Of a stretch of DNA of 15,997 bases, positions 12,818 through 15,997 are shown piece by piece (position 1 is the stretch's first letter; every line of letters starts with the position of its first letter). The position numbers and the translations under genes were made by a program. The notes beneath the pieces are model-generated. The model was not told the origin of the DNA and made no database searches. It saw only the letters and a program-made list of their open reading frames with translations. Source of the DNA: Bacillota bacterium (lineage in GTDB: Bacteria > Bacillota_A > Clostridia > Peptostreptococcales > Anaerovoracaceae); the NCBI GenBank assembly GCA_017457585.1, contig JAFTHD010000231.1:1-15997 (forward strand), written 5' to 3'.

Positions 12818-13399
12818 ATGAGTAAATATACTATTATTTTTGGAAGCCCGAGAAAGGCAGGGAACACAGCTTCGCTTCTGAAGCCTTTTATTAACGAGCT
12901 CCGTGAAATGAATGCGGATATAGATTATTTTGATATTTATGAAAAGAACATCGCCGGGTGCAGAGCCTGCCTGCACTGCCAGGAAGATGTGGGCAGCATA
13001 AACTGCACAATTGACGATGATATGCAGCCGATTCTTAAGTCCATTGCAACGAGCGATACGATCGTTTTGGCATCGCCAATTTATGCATGGTCGGCACCTG
13101 CACCCATGAAGGCGGTCATAGACAGATCGATTTATTCCAGCTGCAAATATTACGGTGACGACCCTTACGGTCCTGCGCTCCTGACGGGCAAAAGGCTGGC
13201 ACTGGTGGTGACATGCGGATATCCGGTGGAGACGGGCGCAGACCTTTATGCGGAAGAGATGAAAAGGTACTGCAAACACTGCGGAATGGAGTTCGCAGGA
13301 TACATATGCGAAAGACAGAGAAATCTTAAAGAACCGTTTATGGACGAATCGAAGATAGATAAGGCCGGTGAGTTTGCGAGAATTCTCGAAGGGATATGA
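12818..13399 (+). CDS. Flavodoxin-fold FMN reductase / iron-sulfur flavoprotein family
   Basis: A 193-aa flavodoxin-like oxidoreductase. The FMN phosphate-binding loop is GSPRKAGNTASL (residues 9-20). A Cys cluster C48-x2-C51-x2-C54-x8-C63 in GCRACLHCQEDVGSINC resembles the compact [4Fe-4S] motif of archaeal and clostridial iron-sulfur flavoproteins (Isf), though the last gap is one longer than the usual 4-7. ASPIYAWSAPAPMKAVIDR is the second flavin-site block typical of the family. It likely moves electrons between ferredoxin or NAD(P)H and an unknown acceptor. Start ATG 12818 has AGAGG 8 bp upstream; an in-frame GTG at 12737 falls within the tRNA terminator and is rejected. The lipoprotein gene follows 15 bp after the stop. 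Confidence 0.85.
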   Translation: MSKYTIIFGSPRKAGNTASLLKPFINELREMNADIDYFDIYEKNIAGCRACLHCQEDVGSINCTIDDDMQPILKSIATSDTIVLASPIYAWSAPAPMKAVIDRSIYSSCKYYGDDPYGPALLTGKRLALVVTCGYPVETGADLYAEEMKRYCKHCGMEFAGYICERQRNLKEPFMDESKIDKAGEFARILEGI

Positions 13400-13414
13400 T
13401 GAAAGGAGACAGGC

Positions 13415-14086
13415 ATGAATAAAAAAGTTTTGGCAGCTTCCATTTTGAGCATATTAATGATCTTAGGTATGTCGTCATGTGGCAATGGATTTGATGCATA
13501 TACATATGTGAAGAGCTCGCTTGATGCCGTTCAGACAGGGGCAGTAAGCGATGAACTGGCAAGCATATCAAAGGAGTCAAAGGAGGAACTGCAGGAGGAT
13601 ATCGATAAGCTGAGAGAGGATATTGAACAAAGCCTTCTCGATGCGCTCGGAGACGAAGAAAAATATATTTCTGATGATGCAAAGGATTCTATAAAAAGCG
13701 CTGCAGACGGTCTCTTCGAAAAGATGAAGTACGAGGTGTCAGAGGATGTGACAAGAGACGGCGATGACTATACTGTAACTGTCAATGCATATCCCATGAA
13801 CTGCATAGATGATTTTGCAGACTGGCTGCAGGGAGATTTTGTATCGGAGTGGACGGAAAAGGCAGGAAACTACACATCTACGGATAAGCTTCTAAAGGAC
13901 ATGTACGCAGCATGTTTCGAAAAGCTGGACGATTTGGTACAAAACACCGAATATGGTGACCCGCGTGAGATGAAGGTTCACATTTCTCCCGATGAAGATG
14001 GCGTGTACCAGCCTGATGACGAAGACATCGAAAGTCTCGTCATGACTCTTCTTGGGACCTCACAGCTTACGGATTTGGCGGAGTAG
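13415..14086 (+). CDS. Predicted lipoprotein of unknown function
   Basis: A 223-aa protein I cannot place in a named family. Residues 1-21 are a lipoprotein signal peptide with lipobox MSSC at Cys22 (after a hydrophobic ILSILMILG core), so it should be anchored on the outer face of the membrane. The mature part is acidic and helical: an early Glu/Lys/Asp-rich helix (ELASISKESKEELQEDIDKL), then a region with alternating strands (YEVSEDVTRDGDDYTVTVNA) and a charged C-terminus. The layout resembles clostridial lipoproteins with a cystatin-like or DUF-type fold, but that is a guess. AAAGGAG lies 8 bp before ATG 13415. The gene at 14095 follows 8 bp after its stop, so the two are likely one operon together with the flavoprotein gene. 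Confidence 0.8.
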   Translation: MNKKVLAASILSILMILGMSSCGNGFDAYTYVKSSLDAVQTGAVSDELASISKESKEELQEDIDKLREDIEQSLLDALGDEEKYISDDAKDSIKSAADGLFEKMKYEVSEDVTRDGDDYTVTVNAYPMNCIDDFADWLQGDFVSEWTEKAGNYTSTDKLLKDMYAACFEKLDDLVQNTEYGDPREMKVHISPDEDGVYQPDDEDIESLVMTLLGTSQLTDLAE

Positions 14087-14094
14087 GTGCATTT

Positions 14095-14418
14095 ATGTCT
14101 GACGAAAAAACAAACATCAATGATATTCTGACAGAATTAGAGAGCCTTGGCTCCATTGCAGATGAACTTGAAAGCTTTCGCGATCCTTTTGAGGATTCCA
14201 TCGAAGCATTTAACGGCGATCTGCCGGATGATTTCATGGCGGGCGGTATTACCCGGATGCCGGGTATATTTCCGGGATCAGGCGGAATCTCGATGCCGGG
14301 AGCGCCGAAGGAAATCGGGCTCTTTGATACGGTTATCGTCCACGGCTTCAGATCGGATTACAAGCTGACCTTTGAAGAGACAGATGAGGGTCTTGTAATA
14401 AGCGTGGCGCAGGAATAG
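14095..14418 (+). CDS. Small acidic protein of unknown function
   Basis: A 107-aa, acidic, soluble protein with no signal or membrane span. The N-terminal half is helical and Glu/Asp-rich (ILTELESLGSIADELESF), the middle is a Gly/Pro/Met-rich loop (RMPGIFPGSGGISMPGAP), and the end looks like a short beta segment (DTVIVHGFRSDYKLTFEETD). I do not recognise a family. TAGGTG, overlapping the stop of the lipoprotein gene, serves as a ribosome binding site for ATG 14095. The tight spacing to the lipoprotein argues that it is a real gene in the same operon. The strong terminator at 14539 ends this unit; the 120 bp between hold nothing recognisable. Confidence 0.7.
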   Translation: MSDEKTNINDILTELESLGSIADELESFRDPFEDSIEAFNGDLPDDFMAGGITRMPGIFPGSGGISMPGAPKEIGLFDTVIVHGFRSDYKLTFEETDEGLVISVAQE

Positions 14419-14538
14419 ACGGAAGATTTTTCGGAGCAGAAGAGCACGTGCATGACATTTCATATGAGATGATGAGCGGCAGTTCAGTAAGAGAATAGAA
14501 GCAAATAAGCATATCAATAAATGAAATCATTAAGATTG

Positions 14539-14570
14539 CCCTATAGCAGATGAAGGCTATAGGGTTTTTT
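14539..14570 (+). terminator. Strong rho-independent terminator
   Basis: CCCTATAGC (14539-14547), an 8-nt loop, GCTATAGGG (14556-14564), then six T. It ends the flavoprotein-lipoprotein-small protein operon. Confidence 0.93.
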
Positions 14571-14676
14571 GTTGCTTACTTTTCCCAAAGCAGGCTTATA
14601 GGACAGAAGTCGGAAATGTCTATTGAACTCGTCACAAAATAAACAAATGGTAGCGGCAACGTATACAAACGTGATA

Positions 14677-14706
14677 CTGAAAGCGGCTCTTTGAGCGTGA
14701 TAAAAT
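14677..14706 (+). promoter_or_regulatory. Probable promoter of the surface-protein gene
   Basis: CTGAAA (14677-14682) and TAAAAT (14701-14706) are spaced 18 bp, with TGA directly before TAAAAT forming an extended -10. Transcription would start near 14713, leaving a leader of about 105 nt. Confidence 0.4.
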
Positions 14707-14818
14707 ACCTCTGATAGAGGTAATGCCTGCAGCTGGATATGATTGAGCATCAGCCTGTGACAGAGAGACAGGTGAGAACGGATGACGGCATAGGAATTGA
14801 GGTGTTTGAGTTTATTGT
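14706..14818 (+). other. Structured 5' leader of the surface-protein gene
   Basis: TACCTC-TGAT-AGAGGTA-type pairing at 14706-14722 (partly upstream of the predicted transcript start) and CCTGT-GACAGAGAG-ACAGG near 14754-14772 can form hairpins. I compared it by eye with cobalamin, lysine, SAM, cyclic-di-GMP and T-box consensus elements and found no convincing match. The ribosome binding site of the gene is weak (GAGGTG 14 bp away or TGAG nearer). The stretch 14571-14676 holds nothing recognisable. Confidence 0.3.
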
Positions 14819-15997
14819 ATGAATCGAAATAAATTGCTATTAGGAGTGCTGCTTTCAGGACTTTTTATTGGAAATGCAGTTTATACGCTTGCTGATTCAG
14901 ATCGAAATCCGCAAGTGTACAAAGATATAAATGAAATGGATTATGAGGTGGCGGAGGTCATCTCCGATTTTGATGTCCCTATGGATCTGACGCAGATGGA
15001 GCAGGAACAGGAAGACGAACCGGAGAACCAGGAAGAAGAGGACAGACAAAAGGAGGACAAGCCGGATCAGCAGAAACCTCCGGAAGAACCTGATACCCCG
15101 GATAAGCCAGAAAATCCTGATACGCCGCAGCCGCCGGAGGATGTGACGCCACCGGAAGATGTAACGCCACCGGAAGATGAGACTACACCGGATGAAGATG
15201 TGACGCCACCGGAAGACCAGCCACAGGACGATGATGTAACACCGCCGGATGATGAACAGAATCCTGATGATGACAGTGAGATACCGGGAGATGAAGGGGA
15301 CGATGGAGATGATATATCAGGCCCTGGTGAAGGCGGAGGCGCAGGGGACGACATCGGTCCTCCGGCTGATGAAGTCAAGGAACTGACCGGTATTACAGTC
15401 GTATGGGCAGGCAAGGACAGCATCCCTTACGGGACATCCTTTCCGCGCGGCGCCATACATGTGACGGCACACTACAGTACCGGCCCGGAAGATGATGAAG
15501 TTGTCTCTTCATGGGATTACAACGCAGATTCATATCACCCGAATCAGGTTGGATCGGGAACTTTGAATATCACCTATCAGGGAATGTCTGCCAGCGAAAC
15601 CTATACGATTCTTGATGAACGTATAGGGCTCGCCAACGTTTCAATGTATAAAACCGTGTACGAATATGGCGATGCGCCATCCAAATCTGACATCATCGCC
15701 AGTGCCCGAATGGCCGGCGGCGGGCGGGAACCGCTTTCTTCCGATGAATTCTCCATCGGGAATATCGCAACATCGGTCGGCACTCATACATTGACTGTTT
15801 CCTACATGGGCGAGCACAAAAGTGTGACGTATGAGATCAGGAATTACGTGGTTGGGATCAAGGTCGACTCCTGGAAAAAAGCGAACAAGTACAGGTTGAA
15901 TAATCAGGATAAATTCAAAAGAACCGATGTTGTTCTCGTGGAGAAAATGGCAGACGGGTCCAAGGGAAGCCAGATCACAGACTTCATGTATGAAGGG
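14819..15997 (+). CDS. Secreted surface protein with acidic Pro-rich stalk and Ig-like domains (3' end outside window)
   Basis: The frame opens at ATG 14819 and is unbroken to the window end, giving 393 visible residues. Residues 1-25 are a signal peptide (KLLLGVLLSGLFIGNAVYTLA). Residues about 60-185 form a very acidic, Pro-rich, low-complexity stalk with EDVTPP repeats ending in a Gly-rich hinge. Two bacterial Ig-like domains of the Big_3 type follow: about 187-268 (ITVVWAGKDSIPYGTSFPRG, then ATY-like HYST and VGSGTLNITYQG) and about 269-345 (VSMYKTVYEYGDAP, VGTHTLTVSYMG). A third module starts near residue 346. Such proteins are displayed on the cell wall or secreted and act in adhesion or as scaffolds; the C-terminus that would show the anchoring mode is not in the window. 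An in-frame stop at 14807-14809 fixes the start to ATG 14819 or later. Confidence 0.85.
   Translation, partial: MNRNKLLLGVLLSGLFIGNAVYTLADSDRNPQVYKDINEMDYEVAEVISDFDVPMDLTQMEQEQEDEPENQEEEDRQKEDKPDQQKPPEEPDTPDKPENPDTPQPPEDVTPPEDVTPPEDETTPDEDVTPPEDQPQDDDVTPPDDEQNPDDDSEIPGDEGDDGDDISGPGEGGGAGDDIGPPADEVKELTGITVVWAGKDSIPYGTSFPRGAIHVTAHYSTGPEDDEVVSSWDYNADSYHPNQVGSGTLNITYQGMSASETYTILDERIGLANVSMYKTVYEYGDAPSKSDIIASARMAGGGREPLSSDEFSIGNIATSVGTHTLTVSYMGEHKSVTYEIRNYVVGIKVDSWKKANKYRLNNQDKFKRTDVVLVEKMADGSKGSQITDFMYEG
15131..15255 (+). repeat. 18-bp tandem coding repeats in the acidic stalk
   Basis: Near-identical 18-bp units (GATGTGACGCCACCGGAA and variants) encode EDVTPP, with degenerate copies EDETTP and DDVTPP up to about 15255. 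The repeats are in frame, so length changes would alter stalk length without breaking the gene. Confidence 0.85.

Noticed and set aside
14706..14818. Lysine riboswitch or T-box leader suggested by AGAGGT and GACAGAGAG
   Set aside because: The other conserved L-box and T-box elements, including the antiterminator core, are missing, and the gene downstream is a surface protein.
15067..15423. Minus-strand Ser/Gly-rich frame opposite the surface gene
   Set aside because: It is the mirror of the acidic Pro-rich repeat codons and has no independent gene signals.

Overview
The window looks like a chromosomal segment of a low-to-mid-GC, Gram-positive anaerobe of the Clostridia. Supporting signs are strong AGGAGG-type ribosome binding sites, oxygen-independent cobalamin genes (CbiP/CbiC type), YkuD L,D-transpeptidases with Gram-positive cell-wall-binding repeats, a lipoprotein signal, an XpaC-TelA gene pair, and U-tailed hairpin terminators. 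No species can be named from the sequence alone.

Region 1 (1-5503, + strand) is the end of a cobalamin biosynthesis operon: cbiP (5' end outside the window), cbiC, cobT, cobU, cobS, then a short CobU-like protein with a degenerate P-loop. Spacings are tight or overlapping. Together these genes complete amidation of the corrin ring and build and attach the lower nucleotide loop. A PAP2-family membrane phosphatase follows; it has its own extended -10 promoter and a basic repetitive tail.

Region 2 (5557-7391, - strand) is a two-gene L,D-transpeptidase operon with a good sigma-A-type promoter and a compound terminator. The second enzyme has SKGC where SHGC is usual.

Region 3 (7368-9317, + strand) is a decayed patch: a C-terminal MATE transporter remnant, an intact but short ROK-family regulator, and a C-terminal class II aldolase remnant, closed by a terminator.

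Region 4 (9340-12000, + strand) is a two-gene operon encoding a zinc-ribbon XpaC-like membrane protein and a TelA-family protein.

Region 5 (12001-12634) is non-coding. It holds a regular array of four 39-bp imperfect palindromes at exact 51-bp intervals (the least explained structure in the window), hairpins, and a tandemly duplicated segment upstream of a tRNA-Gly(CCC) gene at 12635.

Region 6 (12818-14570, + strand) carries an FMN/iron-sulfur-type flavoprotein, a lipoprotein and a small unknown protein, ending at a strong terminator. Region 7 (14677 to the end) has a promoter, a structured leader and the start of a large secreted surface protein with an acidic Pro-rich stalk and Ig-like domains; the gene runs off the window.
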